DNA from: Phycisphaerales bacterium
Lineage (GTDB): Bacteria; Planctomycetota; Phycisphaerae; Phycisphaerales; SM1A02
DNA: 64,000 bases
Reading direction: 5' to 3'
Assembly (NCBI GenBank): GCA_009691915.1
Contig: SIAD01000008.1
Coordinates: 1 to 64,000, forward strand
The notes beneath the pieces were generated by a model. It searched no databases and was not told the origin of the DNA. It saw nothing but the letters and a program-made list of their open reading frames with translations. Position 1 is the first letter of the stretch; each line of letters begins with the position of its first letter. Position numbers and translations under genes: made by a program. This document shows, piece by piece, positions 8,418-17,233 of this stretch.

Positions 8418-11400
8418 GCGACGAGATGTAGGCCACGAGGTCGCGTAGTTCTCGCGGAGTGAGCAGGGGCCCCACGGCTGGCATAGCCGATGGAGTGGCG
8501 AATCCTGCGGAGATGACCAGTTGCGGTTCGACAATTGACTCGAGGATTGCACGAGAGTCGAGCCGCGATCCGACACCATCAAGTGCAGGGCCGGCGTGGC
8601 CGCCAACACCAGCGATCGCGTGACACCGCATGCACGCGACCGCCGAGTTGTAGAACGCCACATCGCGGCCCTTTGCGATCGATCCCCCCTCAAGGACACT
8701 GGGCGCGAGCGCATCGGTGAGGCCGATGCCGCTTTCGGGGTTCATGAGCGCGGCGGCCTTCGCGGCGCGCGGGTCTCCCCGCGTGAGAGCCGTCTCAATG
8801 AGATCGAGTCGGATCCCCGCCGCGAGCGTGCGGCGGTCCATGTCGCCAAGCAGCGAGTCGAGGTGCTTAGACGCCGAGGCACTGATCAAAGCATCCGGGC
8901 TCGCGGCGATGGCACCCAGCAGAGCGACCGCCGACTGCCTTTCCTGGTCAGTTCCGTGTGTTAGCGCCGACTGTGCCTCCGAGAGAGCGCGGGATGGACT
9001 GAGCGACACCAGATACTGACGCGCACTGATGCGAAGATCAGGATCGGAAGCGACGATCGCAGCGTCAACGGCCGTCGCCAGTCCAGAGTCCTTCGCCGCG
9101 CCAAGTTGGTTGAGCGACGCAATTCGCTCCGGCGCGGATCGAGTGGCGTCGAGCACCGCCTCGAGATTCGCTTTCTGGTCGAGGGCCACACCGACCTTCG
9201 TGGCCAGTTCGATCGCCCTCGCGCGAAGTTCGCTGTCCGAACCTGTGGCGATCGCAGGCAGTGCCATGGTGGCAACGCGCATGAATGCGTCCCCACTGCG
9301 CGGTTTCGGAGCGACCATTCCCACACGCCCATGCACGCGATCGCGCACCGGCGGATTCGTGTACTCGCCCAGCGCCTCGAGCGCCTCACTGCGCACAACG
9401 CCCGGGAGCGTGGTCGAGCCTGCGATCGCGGCCAGCGCGTTCGCGCCATCCGGGGCCACCATCAGGTTCGCCGCGATAGTGCGCTTGGCGAATGCCAGCA
9501 GGCTGGGATCAACTTCGGTCCGGCCGATCGGTCGCTCGAGGGCTCCACTGGGCAATCGCCAGCCAATAGCGAGATGGTTGCCGCCGCCGCCCTGGAAGTG
9601 GCGGGCTTCAAGTCGATACTTCGTGCCCGCGGTCAGCGCGATTGTCTCGGAGACCTGCACAGGATCGCCCTCCCACTGGCCCTTCTCGGCGTAGCCGTCG
9701 ACCCGCGCGATCGCGCGGCGTGATGCGGGGGATCCTTCGGTCTCGAGGAACAGCACGGAGTCATCGTCGCTGCAAAGAAAGAACCGGTACTCGCCATCTT
9801 CGGGCGCGGTGATGGTTCCCGAGAGCCGTTGCAGGTAGTTGTTGCCGTAGTCGGAGAATCCGGTGGCCTCAGGGGCGTGCGCACTCTCGTCGCTCGCTCG
9901 TGCGAAGACGGCCGAAGTCTCCAGCTCCTTCGACGACTTCGCCGACGCACCCTTCCATACTTCCCTCAGAAAGTCCACCGCGCTTGCGTTCGACTTCTGG
10001 GTGGCACCCTGAGTCTGGATCAGCCGCCCGCTGGCGGCCGCCAGGGCCGGGAACGCCTCGGGGATCGGCACATCCCAGATTGCTCGCGCTGCCTCAGCAC
10101 CGATGCGTATGTCCGGGTCGAAGAGAAATCGCTGGATCGCCCCATCCTTCTGGCGGCGCATCGCCAGCAGGACGCCGAGTCTCACACTTGGAAACTCGTC
10201 GGTCGAGAGTTGCGCAAGTGTTGCAGTGTCCGCGCAGTCGGCTAGTCCCACGACGAGTGCATGTCTGAGGTACGGATCCGAGTTGTCGTTCTCCCACAGT
10301 GCCGCGGTCAGCGCGGGCACCGCCTCCTTCATGAGCGCACGATCATTCCTGGCGATCCTGCCAGAGGCAATGGCACACGCGGCGCGGACCCGGGTGTCGG
10401 GGTCAAGGATGTGCTCGACAAGTTTGGGGACGGCGGGCGAATACACCGCATCACCCATCACCCGCGCGGCCTGCGCCCTGAGTTCCGAGTCCTCCGAATC
10501 GAGCATCGACACAATCGGGGCGAGCGGGTCCAGGTCTGTCACCTTGGCGCAGCGGACTGCGCGCGCCTGCATGGAAAGCGCCCACAGTGCGTGAACCTGT
10601 GCGAGCAGGCGGAGGCGTCCGTCGCTCACATCGGGGGCGCCAGCTTGAACCAGAGCAAGGAGCTGCACGGTCGAGAGTGATCCCATTGACGCCAGCGCGA
10701 ACTGCGCCCCCTGACGAACGCGCATGTCGGCGTGTCCGAGGAGTCCGATGAGGTCCGCTATCGGAATCGCATCGAAGCCCGACGAGAGCAATGCCCGTGC
10801 GCTCACCGCGGCGGGATCCGCCATCGCAGCAGGATCCCACACGGCGTAGATGCTTCCCTTGCCGGTCGAGTACCAGCCACCGCCCCAAGCGCTGACATAG
10901 AACCGAGAATCGGGGCCGAACGCCACATCGGTCGTGAGGATCTCGGTGACGAATGGTTTGACCTCGGTGACCTTGTAGCCAGCACCGTCGCGCTCGGCGG
11001 CAATCGCCAGCACATTGCTGTGCGATTCACTTCCGAGAAAGTCACTCATGAAGAACAGACCATCCCACTCCCGAGGCATGCCGGTCCCCGGCGCGTAGGC
11101 GAGTCCCGATGGCCCGCTGCCGACATGCGCCAGTGGCGGAAGCGTCCACGCTGGGTAATCGCGCTCGGGGCGCGTCCGTAGATGCCAGATTCCCTCCTGA
11201 TTCCACGGCCCGCGCTGGTTGCTCTTCTCGAGCGTCTGGTAGTTCATGTCCCAGCCGGTCTCGCTTTGGTCCATGACATAGACGAATCGGGCACGGTCGC
11301 CACCGTCGGAGTTGTTGTCGCCCGTGAAGAGGTCGCCGTACTCATTGAAGGCCAGCTCCTGCGGATTGCGCAACCCAGTCGCGAATAGTTCTAGTGCCGA

Positions 11401-12093
11401 TCCATCTGGCCTGCACCGGAACACCGCGCCGGACTTGGGATCCGCGAGGGTCGTTCCCTCCCTTGTCGCAACGCGGTAGCCGCGGTCGCCAATCGACCAG
11501 TAGATGAGACCGTCGGGCCCCACAATCAAGCCGTGCATGTCGTGCCCACGCAGCGCGGTCCTCACGCCGAATCCTGTGAACATCGTTTCCGTAGTGTCGG
11601 CGATGCCGTCGTCGTCCGCATCGTGAAACCGCACAAGGTCGGGAATGCATGTGTAGTAGATACCCGTCGAGTCAACGAGCACTCCTGCACCAGTTCCGTC
11701 GAGGGGGTTGCGGAAGTCGCGCGAGAAACTGGTGGCGTGGTCGGCGATGCCATTCCCGTCGGTATCGGCGATTCGTCGGACCCGATCCGCGAAGGCGCGG
11801 TAGTAGTCCATCCCGTCCTTCCGCTCTCCCTCCCACTTCTCGTAGTAGGCCAGACGATCCGCGACGGTCTGGGCCGTCAAATCGTCCATCAGCCAGAACT
11901 TGCTCGATCGGTTGTCCTCGATGCCCCGTTCCTGCCTCTCGCTCTCGGCGACGAAGAACCGTCCCTTTGAATCAATGGCGAAGGCGACCGGATCGGCCAC
12001 AAGTGGCTCCTTGGCAAAGAGCTCGATCGTGAACGGAGTCGGAACTCCAGGTAGCCCCGCCGCCGCGAGAAGAGTGACGCACGGAGCAAACAT
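8398..12093 (-). CDS. PVC-type secreted dehydrogenase/HEAT/PA14/cytochrome c protein
   Basis: 1,231 residues. A weak signal peptide (about residues 1-16) leads into an NHL/glucose-dehydrogenase-like beta-propeller of about 400 residues, with the FTIELFAKEPLV and GHDMHGLIVGPDGLIYW signatures of planctomycete PVC-type membrane-bound dehydrogenases. HEAT-like helical repeats follow at about 440-680, then a PA14-like beta-sandwich at about 740-860 (APEDGEYRFFLCSDDDS), then more HEAT repeats. A single heme c site, CMRCH, lies at 1154-1158 in a C-terminal cytochrome domain. The architecture suggests an exported sugar- or alcohol-oxidising redox protein; the substrate is unknown. A -10-like TACGCT lies 7 bases upstream of the ATG. 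Confidence 0.88.
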   Translation of the reverse strand: MFAPCVTLLAAAGLPGVPTPFTIELFAKEPLVADPVAFAIDSKGRFFVAESERQERGIEDNRSSKFWLMDDLTAQTVADRLAYYEKWEGERKDGMDYYRAFADRVRRIADTDGNGIADHATSFSRDFRNPLDGTGAGVLVDSTGIYYTCIPDLVRFHDADDDGIADTTETMFTGFGVRTALRGHDMHGLIVGPDGLIYWSIGDRGYRVATREGTTLADPKSGAVFRCRPDGSALELFATGLRNPQELAFNEYGDLFTGDNNSDGGDRARFVYVMDQSETGWDMNYQTLEKSNQRGPWNQEGIWHLRTRPERDYPAWTLPPLAHVGSGPSGLAYAPGTGMPREWDGLFFMSDFLGSESHSNVLAIAAERDGAGYKVTEVKPFVTEILTTDVAFGPDSRFYVSAWGGGWYSTGKGSIYAVWDPAAMADPAAVSARALLSSGFDAIPIADLIGLLGHADMRVRQGAQFALASMGSLSTVQLLALVQAGAPDVSDGRLRLLAQVHALWALSMQARAVRCAKVTDLDPLAPIVSMLDSEDSELRAQAARVMGDAVYSPAVPKLVEHILDPDTRVRAACAIASGRIARNDRALMKEAVPALTAALWENDNSDPYLRHALVVGLADCADTATLAQLSTDEFPSVRLGVLLAMRRQKDGAIQRFLFDPDIRIGAEAARAIWDVPIPEAFPALAAASGRLIQTQGATQKSNASAVDFLREVWKGASAKSSKELETSAVFARASDESAHAPEATGFSDYGNNYLQRLSGTITAPEDGEYRFFLCSDDDSVLFLETEGSPASRRAIARVDGYAEKGQWEGDPVQVSETIALTAGTKYRLEARHFQGGGGNHLAIGWRLPSGALERPIGRTEVDPSLLAFAKRTIAANLMVAPDGANALAAIAGSTTLPGVVRSEALEALGEYTNPPVRDRVHGRVGMVAPKPRSGDAFMRVATMALPAIATGSDSELRARAIELATKVGVALDQKANLEAVLDATRSAPERIASLNQLGAAKDSGLATAVDAAIVASDPDLRISARQYLVSLSPSRALSEAQSALTHGTDQERQSAVALLGAIAASPDALISASASKHLDSLLGDMDRRTLAAGIRLDLIETALTRGDPRAAKAAALMNPESGIGLTDALAPSVLEGGSIAKGRDVAFYNSAVACMRCHAIAGVGGHAGPALDGVGSRLDSRAILESIVEPQLVISAGFATPSAMPAVGPLLTPRELRDLVAYISSLKSTPH

Positions 12094-12100
12094 GGTTCAA

Positions 12101-12106
12101 AGCGTA
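12101..12106 (-). promoter_or_regulatory. -10-like box, leaderless geometry, large heme-c gene
   Basis: TACGCT on the minus strand, 7 bases before ATG 12093. The same hexamer stands 6 bases before metF. Confidence 0.45.
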
Positions 12107-12146
12107 GCGGTCGCTCAGTCGTTGCCGTGAGGTAGCGTGGACGGCG

Positions 12147-12506
12147 GTGACCAAGCGCGAGTACGAGCAGATCCGCGCGTTGACTGCTGAGATCGGTCCT
12201 CGAATTCAGCCGCTCCTTCAGCCGTGCGAAGGACTTACGAAGCGCAATGCATTCGCACACATCTGGCTTGGCGTTAGGACACGCTTCGGTGAGGGGTGGC
12301 GAGAGGTGGCACTGGCGGAGGAAGTCGCGGGTTTCGTCCGATGGATCGGCAATAACCCCAACGCCGACTATTCAGACTTCCGCGGGGGCATTACCCATGT
12401 TTCTGACCGGAGAGCCACAGAGCCATCGCTGTTCAGTTTCAATTCTGCACAGTATTCGAGTGATGGGCTTGCGAAACTAGCCGTTCGTGGCAGACTCCAC
12501 CGATGA
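12147..12506 (+). CDS. Small hypothetical protein, coupled to next gene
   Basis: 119 residues, family not recognised. It looks soluble and globular: a charged helical N-terminus, then QPLLQPCEGLTKRNAF and a Trp-containing segment. No signal peptide or membrane segment. Reality is supported by the ATGA overlap with the secreted dockerin-tailed protein that follows (12503-12506), which suggests translational coupling. A TAGCGT hexamer lies 8 bases before the GTG start. It could be a chaperone-like or regulatory partner, but nothing in the sequence shows this. Confidence 0.6.
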   Translation: MTKREYEQIRALTAEIGPRIQPLLQPCEGLTKRNAFAHIWLGVRTRFGEGWREVALAEEVAGFVRWIGNNPNADYSDFRGGITHVSDRRATEPSLFSFNSAQYSSDGLAKLAVRGRLHR

Positions 12507-14053
12507 TCCAAAGATCCCCACTCGTCGCGCTCGGCTCGGTTGTTGGCTGTTGTCTCCTCATGGGCTGGTCCGCGACTGGGCCGCTGACACTCGCCAGCGG
12601 GTCGAACGAGCAGGTGCAACCGAAGATGGGGGTCGCTACTGATGGCGGGTTCTTCATGGCGTGGTTTGATAACGCAACCGGCGGGTACGACGTACGGGCC
12701 AATCGCTTCGACGCTTCTGGCGCACCGATGTGGGGGCCCAACGGCACGCTCGTCGCCGATCGCAGTTTTTCGTCGACTGTGGACTACAGCGCATGGGTGT
12801 GCAGCGGCAATCGTTTCGCCGTCACCTACAACGACGATCGGCTCGGCGGCGACCGGATCAGCGTTAGCTTGCTGAACTCGAGCGGCGGGATTCTCTGGAC
12901 GAACACCATCAACTCGGCGGGCGCATATGTCGCCAACCCTAAGGTCTGCGAGGACACCGATGGATCGATCTACGCCGCGTGGTACGAGGGGACGGGAACG
13001 AAGGTGCAGAAGTTTGATCCCACGACTGGCGCGGCAATCTGGCCAGCGTCTGTTCTGGTGAAGGATGGAACGGCGACCACGATGCCAGCCGACCTCTGGC
13101 CTGCCGCCGATGCGTCTGGCGGTGTGATGGTCTCGGCAGTGCGTTACACCACCTTTACCGGTGCCAAGACGATAAAGGCATTCCGAGTCTCCTCCGCGGG
13201 TGTTCTCGGATGGTCTGCAGCCAGCACCGCGCCCAGCGTGGTCTTCTCCACCGGATCGCTTCAGATCGGGAACTTCCCGCCGTGCAAGGCCATCCCCGGT
13301 GTTGGATATGTTTTCTGCTGGTACGCGAACGCCCCACTTCAGTGCCATGTTCAGCTTCTCGACCAGTCTGGTGTCGCCAAGTTCGGCGCCAGCGGGGTTC
13401 CTGTGACCACGACGACGACCAATGAACGGGTCTCGCCGACTTTCGCCGTGGATGAGGCTGCTGACCGCGTCTATGTGACCTGGGCTGAGCATGTCCCAGC
13501 ATCATCGCTGTACGGCGTCGGCGCGCAGGCCTTTGCGCTCTCGGGCGCGGGCCTTCGACTCTGGGGCAATTCGGGCATCATGCTTTCGCCGATTGCCACG
13601 CTCTACTCAGCTGACTTTACGGCAGTGACCGGTGGCAGCGGACGCGCAACCTTCGCGTGGCAGAGTTCGACTCAGTACGGGTTTGACACTCTGTACGCGA
13701 ACCAGTTGAACGCTGACGGGACGAGTGCGTGGACAGACGGCAGGGTGCAGGTTGCTCCCGCGACGGACAAGAGCAAGATGGCCTCGGTGCGCCTGAGCGG
13801 CGCCTCGGTCTTCGCGTGGGGCGATGGCGCGACTGGCGGGGTCGACATCCTCGCTCAGCGCGTCGGTGACGACCGTTCGATCGGCGGCAACCCCACCGAT
13901 CCCGCAGACCTCAACGGCGACGGCCTTGTCGATGGCACAGACCTCACCATCGTGCTTGCCGCATGGGGCACCGCCGATGCGAATCCTGACATCAATGATG
14001 ACGGCATCGTCGACGGCCTCGACCTGACCATCATCTTGGCTGGGTGGAACTGA
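12503..14053 (+). CDS. Secreted protein with dockerin-like C-terminal tail
   Basis: 516 residues. N-terminal signal peptide (about residues 1-32). The body is made of repeated beta-strand motifs of the kind VATDGGFFMAWFD and YDVRANRFDASGAPMW, which suggests a beta-propeller built from degenerate repeats. The C-terminus has two calcium-type loops, DLNGDGLVDGTDL and DINDDGIVDGLDL, each followed by an IVLAAWG- or IILAGW-type segment, almost the same tail as the protein ending at 6119. Probably exported and perhaps surface-bound through that tail. No catalytic residues are recognisable. The start overlaps the stop of the small upstream gene. Confidence 0.82.
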   Translation: MIQRSPLVALGSVVGCCLLMGWSATGPLTLASGSNEQVQPKMGVATDGGFFMAWFDNATGGYDVRANRFDASGAPMWGPNGTLVADRSFSSTVDYSAWVCSGNRFAVTYNDDRLGGDRISVSLLNSSGGILWTNTINSAGAYVANPKVCEDTDGSIYAAWYEGTGTKVQKFDPTTGAAIWPASVLVKDGTATTMPADLWPAADASGGVMVSAVRYTTFTGAKTIKAFRVSSAGVLGWSAASTAPSVVFSTGSLQIGNFPPCKAIPGVGYVFCWYANAPLQCHVQLLDQSGVAKFGASGVPVTTTTTNERVSPTFAVDEAADRVYVTWAEHVPASSLYGVGAQAFALSGAGLRLWGNSGIMLSPIATLYSADFTAVTGGSGRATFAWQSSTQYGFDTLYANQLNADGTSAWTDGRVQVAPATDKSKMASVRLSGASVFAWGDGATGGVDILAQRVGDDRSIGGNPTDPADLNGDGLVDGTDLTIVLAAWGTADANPDINDDGIVDGLDLTIILAGWN

Positions 14054-14074
14054 CTAGAGACACGCTTCCCGAGG

Positions 14075-15031
14075 TCAGGTCGTCCGACTGCGTCGATACC
14101 ACGCGATCGTCTCGCTGAGTCCGTCTTCGAAGGGAACCTGCGCACGCCATCCAAGGCGCGCGGCGGTGTGTTCTACTTCGAGGCAGCGGCGGGGTTGTCC
14201 ATCGGGCTTGCTCGAGTCCCACTGGATCGAGCCGTCGAATCCGCAGAGCCTCGCCACAAGCCCGACGAGATCACGAATGGAGATCTCCCGGCCCGTGCCG
14301 AGGTTCAGCGGTTCCGGCGCGTCCATCACCTCGCCCGCGCGAACGACTCCCTCGGCAGCGTCTGACACAAAGAGGAATTCGCGACTGGCTGATCCGGTCC
14401 CCCAGCACTCGATCTGCCGAGCGCCGGACGCGACCGCCTCGACGCACTTGCGGATGATCGCCGGGATGACATGGGAGGTGCCGAGGTCGAAGTTGTCATG
14501 GGGCCCGTACAGGTTTACGGGGAGGACATAGGACGACTTCAACCCGTACTGCCGGTGATACGCGTCAAGCATCACAAGGGCCGCCTTCTTGGCGATTCCG
14601 TACGGAGCGTTGGTCTCTTCGGGATAACCGTTCCAGAGGTCTGATTCTCGAAATGGGACCGGTGTGAACTTGGGATAAGCGCAGATCGTCCCCACCTGCA
14701 CGAACTTGCCGAGCCCGATCACTCTGGCCTGCTCGATCAGATGCAGCGACATCGCCATGTTGGCGTAGAAGTACCGGCCTGGGTTGGCCTGGTTTGCCCC
14801 AATACCACCGACTTCGGCCGCGAGATGGAACACCACATCGGGCCTGAGAGACTCATACATCCGTGCGGCGTCTCGTTCACAGGTGAGATCGAACTCCGCC
14901 CGGCGAGGGACATGAACTTCAGCGCCCCGCAAGCGCAGTAACTCGACGACTGGCCGTCCGAGGAACCCCGCACCACCGGTCACAACAACACGCGCGCCTG
15001 CGAACGGGCTTGGGACCTTTGGATGGCTCAT
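14075..15031 (-). CDS. fcl: GDP-L-fucose synthase
   Basis: Epimerises and reduces GDP-4-keto-6-deoxymannose to GDP-L-fucose, the second step after Gmd. Short-chain dehydrogenase fold, 318 residues from ATG 15031. The NADP-binding GGAGFLG motif is near residue 20, and the catalytic Tyr and Lys are in [11 protein letters not shown]. The family's [25 protein letters not shown] and [13 protein letters not shown] stretches are all present. ATG 15052 is also in frame, but a -10-like TACAGT lies between the two, 8 bases before 15031, so the shorter form is preferred. It is divergent from gmd, with which it makes a complete GDP-mannose to GDP-fucose pair. Confidence 0.93.
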   Translation of the reverse strand: MSHPKVPSPFAGARVVVTGGAGFLGRPVVELLRLRGAEVHVPRRAEFDLTCERDAARMYESLRPDVVFHLAAEVGGIGANQANPGRYFYANMAMSLHLIEQARVIGLGKFVQVGTICAYPKFTPVPFRESDLWNGYPEETNAPYGIAKKAALVMLDAYHRQYGLKSSYVLPVNLYGPHDNFDLGTSHVIPAIIRKCVEAVASGARQIECWGTGSASREFLFVSDAAEGVVRAGEVMDAPEPLNLGTGREISIRDLVGLVARLCGFDGSIQWDSSKPDGQPRRCLEVEHTAARLGWRAQVPFEDGLSETIAWYRRSRTT

Positions 15032-15039
15032 CGAACGCA

Positions 15040-15045
15040 ACTGTA
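15040..15045 (-). promoter_or_regulatory. -10-like box, leaderless geometry, fcl
   Basis: TACAGT on the minus strand, 8 bases before ATG 15031. If used, it excludes the upstream ATG 15052 as the start. Confidence 0.35.
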
Positions 15046-15097
15046 TCGGCATTCAATCGCCGCGCCAATCGCCAGAAGCTTTCGTATCATTCGGCAG

Positions 15098-15101
15098 TGA
15101 G
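15098..15101 (+). promoter_or_regulatory. Shine-Dalgarno site of gmd
   Basis: GAGG, 6 bases before ATG 15108. A TATCAT hexamer at 15085-15090 could be the -10 box, giving a short leader. gmd therefore differs from the leaderless-looking starts in this window. Confidence 0.45.
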
Positions 15102-15107
15102 GCACAG

Positions 15108-16157
15108 ATGAAGAAGGCGATCATCACCGGAATCACGGGGCAGGACGGCAGCTACCTAACCGAACTTTTGCTGGCCAAGGGTTACGAGGTGCACGGGATC
15201 GTCCGGCGATCCTCGACATTCAACACTTCGCGGATCGATCACATATATCAGGATCCCCACGAGAAGGGAGCGCGACTGAAGCTCCACTACGGGGATCTGT
15301 CGGACGGCAACGGTCTCCTTGAAGTGATCCGCAAGGCGGAGCCAGACGAGGTCTACAACCTCGGCGCCCAGAGTCATGTTCGAGTGAGCTTTGACCAGCC
15401 GGTCTACACAATCGATACGGTCGCCACCGGCACCGCGCGGCTCCTGGAGGCTGTCCGCACCTTTCAGGAGCAGACGGGCAAGGCCGTCAGGTTCTATCAG
15501 GCGAGTTCGAGTGAGATGTTCGGCAAGGTCGCGGAAGTTCCCCAGCGCGAGACGACGCCGTTCCATCCACGATCACCCTACGGATGCGCCAAAGTGTTTG
15601 CTCATGCGATCACTCTGAACTATCGCGAGAGTTACGGGATGCACGCCAGCTGCGGGATTCTTTTCAACCACGAGAGCCCGCGCCGCGGCGAAACATTTGT
15701 GACGCGCAAGATCACACGGGCGGTCGGGAGGATCAAGTTGGGTCTCCAGAAGAAGTTGTTTCTTGGAAATCTTGATGCCCAGCGGGATTGGGGGTTCGCC
15801 GGTGAGTATGTCGACGCCATGTGGCGAATGCTCCAGCAGGAGACGCCAGGTGACTTCGTGGTGGCGACGGGGACGATGATCCCGGTCCGTCGATTCTGCG
15901 AGCTCGCGTTTGCCAGGCTCGACCTCGATCCCATGGACTTCATTGAAGTCGATCCCCGCTACTTCCGGCCCGCCGAGGTCGAGCAACTCTTGGGCGACCC
16001 GAGCAAGGCCATGAGAGTCCTCGGCTGGAAGGCAACCTGCAGCGTCGAGAGTCTCGCGGCGATGATGGTCGATGCAGACCTCGAACTCGCGCGCCGGGAA
16101 CAAACCCTGCGCAATGCGGGCCACGAGCTTCCGGCCATGACCGGGCACGATCAGTGA
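15108..16157 (+). CDS. gmd: GDP-mannose 4,6-dehydratase
   Basis: Converts GDP-D-mannose to GDP-4-keto-6-deoxy-D-mannose, the precursor of GDP-L-fucose and other deoxysugars. 349 residues, the usual family length. NADP-binding [10 protein letters not shown] lies at residues 8-17. The catalytic Ser-Glu pair is in SSSEMFGK near 129-136, with Tyr158 and Lys162 in [11 protein letters not shown]. The [15 protein letters not shown] signature and [14 protein letters not shown] are intact. First gene of a plus-strand polysaccharide operon; its TGA overlaps the next start as GTGA. Confidence 0.96.
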   Translation: MKKAIITGITGQDGSYLTELLLAKGYEVHGIVRRSSTFNTSRIDHIYQDPHEKGARLKLHYGDLSDGNGLLEVIRKAEPDEVYNLGAQSHVRVSFDQPVYTIDTVATGTARLLEAVRTFQEQTGKAVRFYQASSSEMFGKVAEVPQRETTPFHPRSPYGCAKVFAHAITLNYRESYGMHASCGILFNHESPRRGETFVTRKITRAVGRIKLGLQKKLFLGNLDAQRDWGFAGEYVDAMWRMLQQETPGDFVVATGTMIPVRRFCELAFARLDLDPMDFIEVDPRYFRPAEVEQLLGDPSKAMRVLGWKATCSVESLAAMMVDADLELARREQTLRNAGHELPAMTGHDQ

Positions 16158-17233
16158 GATGGGCCGCTCGGGTTTTCGCGTGCTTGGCATGCACGATGGG
16201 TTTCGCTCAGGCACCCCCGCCAGCACCCGTCACGGCACCGTCATCCCCGCCGCCCAAAGCACCACTGGCGATTCTGTATGACACGATTCCTGATCCCGCC
16301 GTGGCGATCGCCGCGGAGCCGCTCGAAGCACGGCGGTACCTGATCGTCTATCAGGGATGCGACCCCCAATCCACCCGCACTGGCCTGATCAATCTCGATG
16401 CCGTCATCAAGGACATCGAACGCCAACTCAAGGACGACCGACCAAAGTGGGGAATGCTTGACTTCGAGGATCCCTTCACGGCGGATCTTCAGTCTGGTCC
16501 CGATACCGAGGAGCACAGTCGCGCGGTTCGTACGATGGTGGAAGCGATGCGTGCCGTGAAGGCACGATTCCCTGGCATCCAGTGGACCTACTACAACACT
16601 CCGTTCGTGCCCTACTGGTTCGACGGCAAGAACTGGGGCACCGCCGACAGCGCGATGAAGGTTCGACGGCTCGATCGTCTCTACAAGACCTTCGCGCCGC
16701 TGGTGGCGGAACTAGATTGGGTGAGCCCCAGCCTCTATCCGGTCTATGACCCGGCGCAGTTCAAGCCAGAGCAGGCGGACCCGACGCGCGAGGAGGGGCG
16801 AGCGTGGCGAACGAATGCAGTGGGCATTGCGAAAATCCTCGCCGGGACCAAGCCGGTGATCCCGACGATCAGTCCGTACTGGCAGCCAGGCGGCATCGCA
16901 ACTCCCGGCACGATCGTCCCGCGCAACCAGATCGTCGAGGACTTCGTGGCTCCGATCGCCTCGGCGGGGGCGCGCGGGATCGCGCTCTGGACCGGTGCGG
17001 AGGGACTCATCGGGAAGGCCGTCAAGGGCCCACAGCCTGGAGTGGCCGAGGAGGCGGACTTCAGTTCGCGGGTGTGGCGTGATGCGTTTACTCGCGACTA
17101 CTTCGACGGGCGCCCCCCGGAGAACTGGGGCGATCCTGCCGTGCGATCCATACTCGCACGGCGAGTCTCGGAGACGATCACCGACTGCATGGCGTGGGTT
17201 CGCGCCACAGAATCCTCCTCGCCAGCACCATGA
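16154..17233 (+). CDS. Exported GH56 (hyaluronidase)-like protein
   Basis: 359 residues. A signal peptide (about residues 1-19, ending GFAQA) and a Pro-rich linker precede a TIM-barrel-like domain. [11 protein letters not shown] resembles the D-x-E catalytic segment of GH56 hyaluronidases (IDWEEW type). The later elements [18 protein letters not shown] and [10 protein letters not shown] fall in the same order as the tyrosine, SIYL and SGIVMW elements of that family. The call is by motif order, so moderate. The GTG start overlaps the gmd stop and its own stop overlaps the next gene, so it is co-translated with polysaccharide biosynthesis. It may edit or release the polymer. Confidence 0.6.
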   Translation: MRWAARVFACLACTMGFAQAPPPAPVTAPSSPPPKAPLAILYDTIPDPAVAIAAEPLEARRYLIVYQGCDPQSTRTGLINLDAVIKDIERQLKDDRPKWGMLDFEDPFTADLQSGPDTEEHSRAVRTMVEAMRAVKARFPGIQWTYYNTPFVPYWFDGKNWGTADSAMKVRRLDRLYKTFAPLVAELDWVSPSLYPVYDPAQFKPEQADPTREEGRAWRTNAVGIAKILAGTKPVIPTISPYWQPGGIATPGTIVPRNQIVEDFVAPIASAGARGIALWTGAEGLIGKAVKGPQPGVAEEADFSSRVWRDAFTRDYFDGRPPENWGDPAVRSILARRVSETITDCMAWVRATESSSPAP

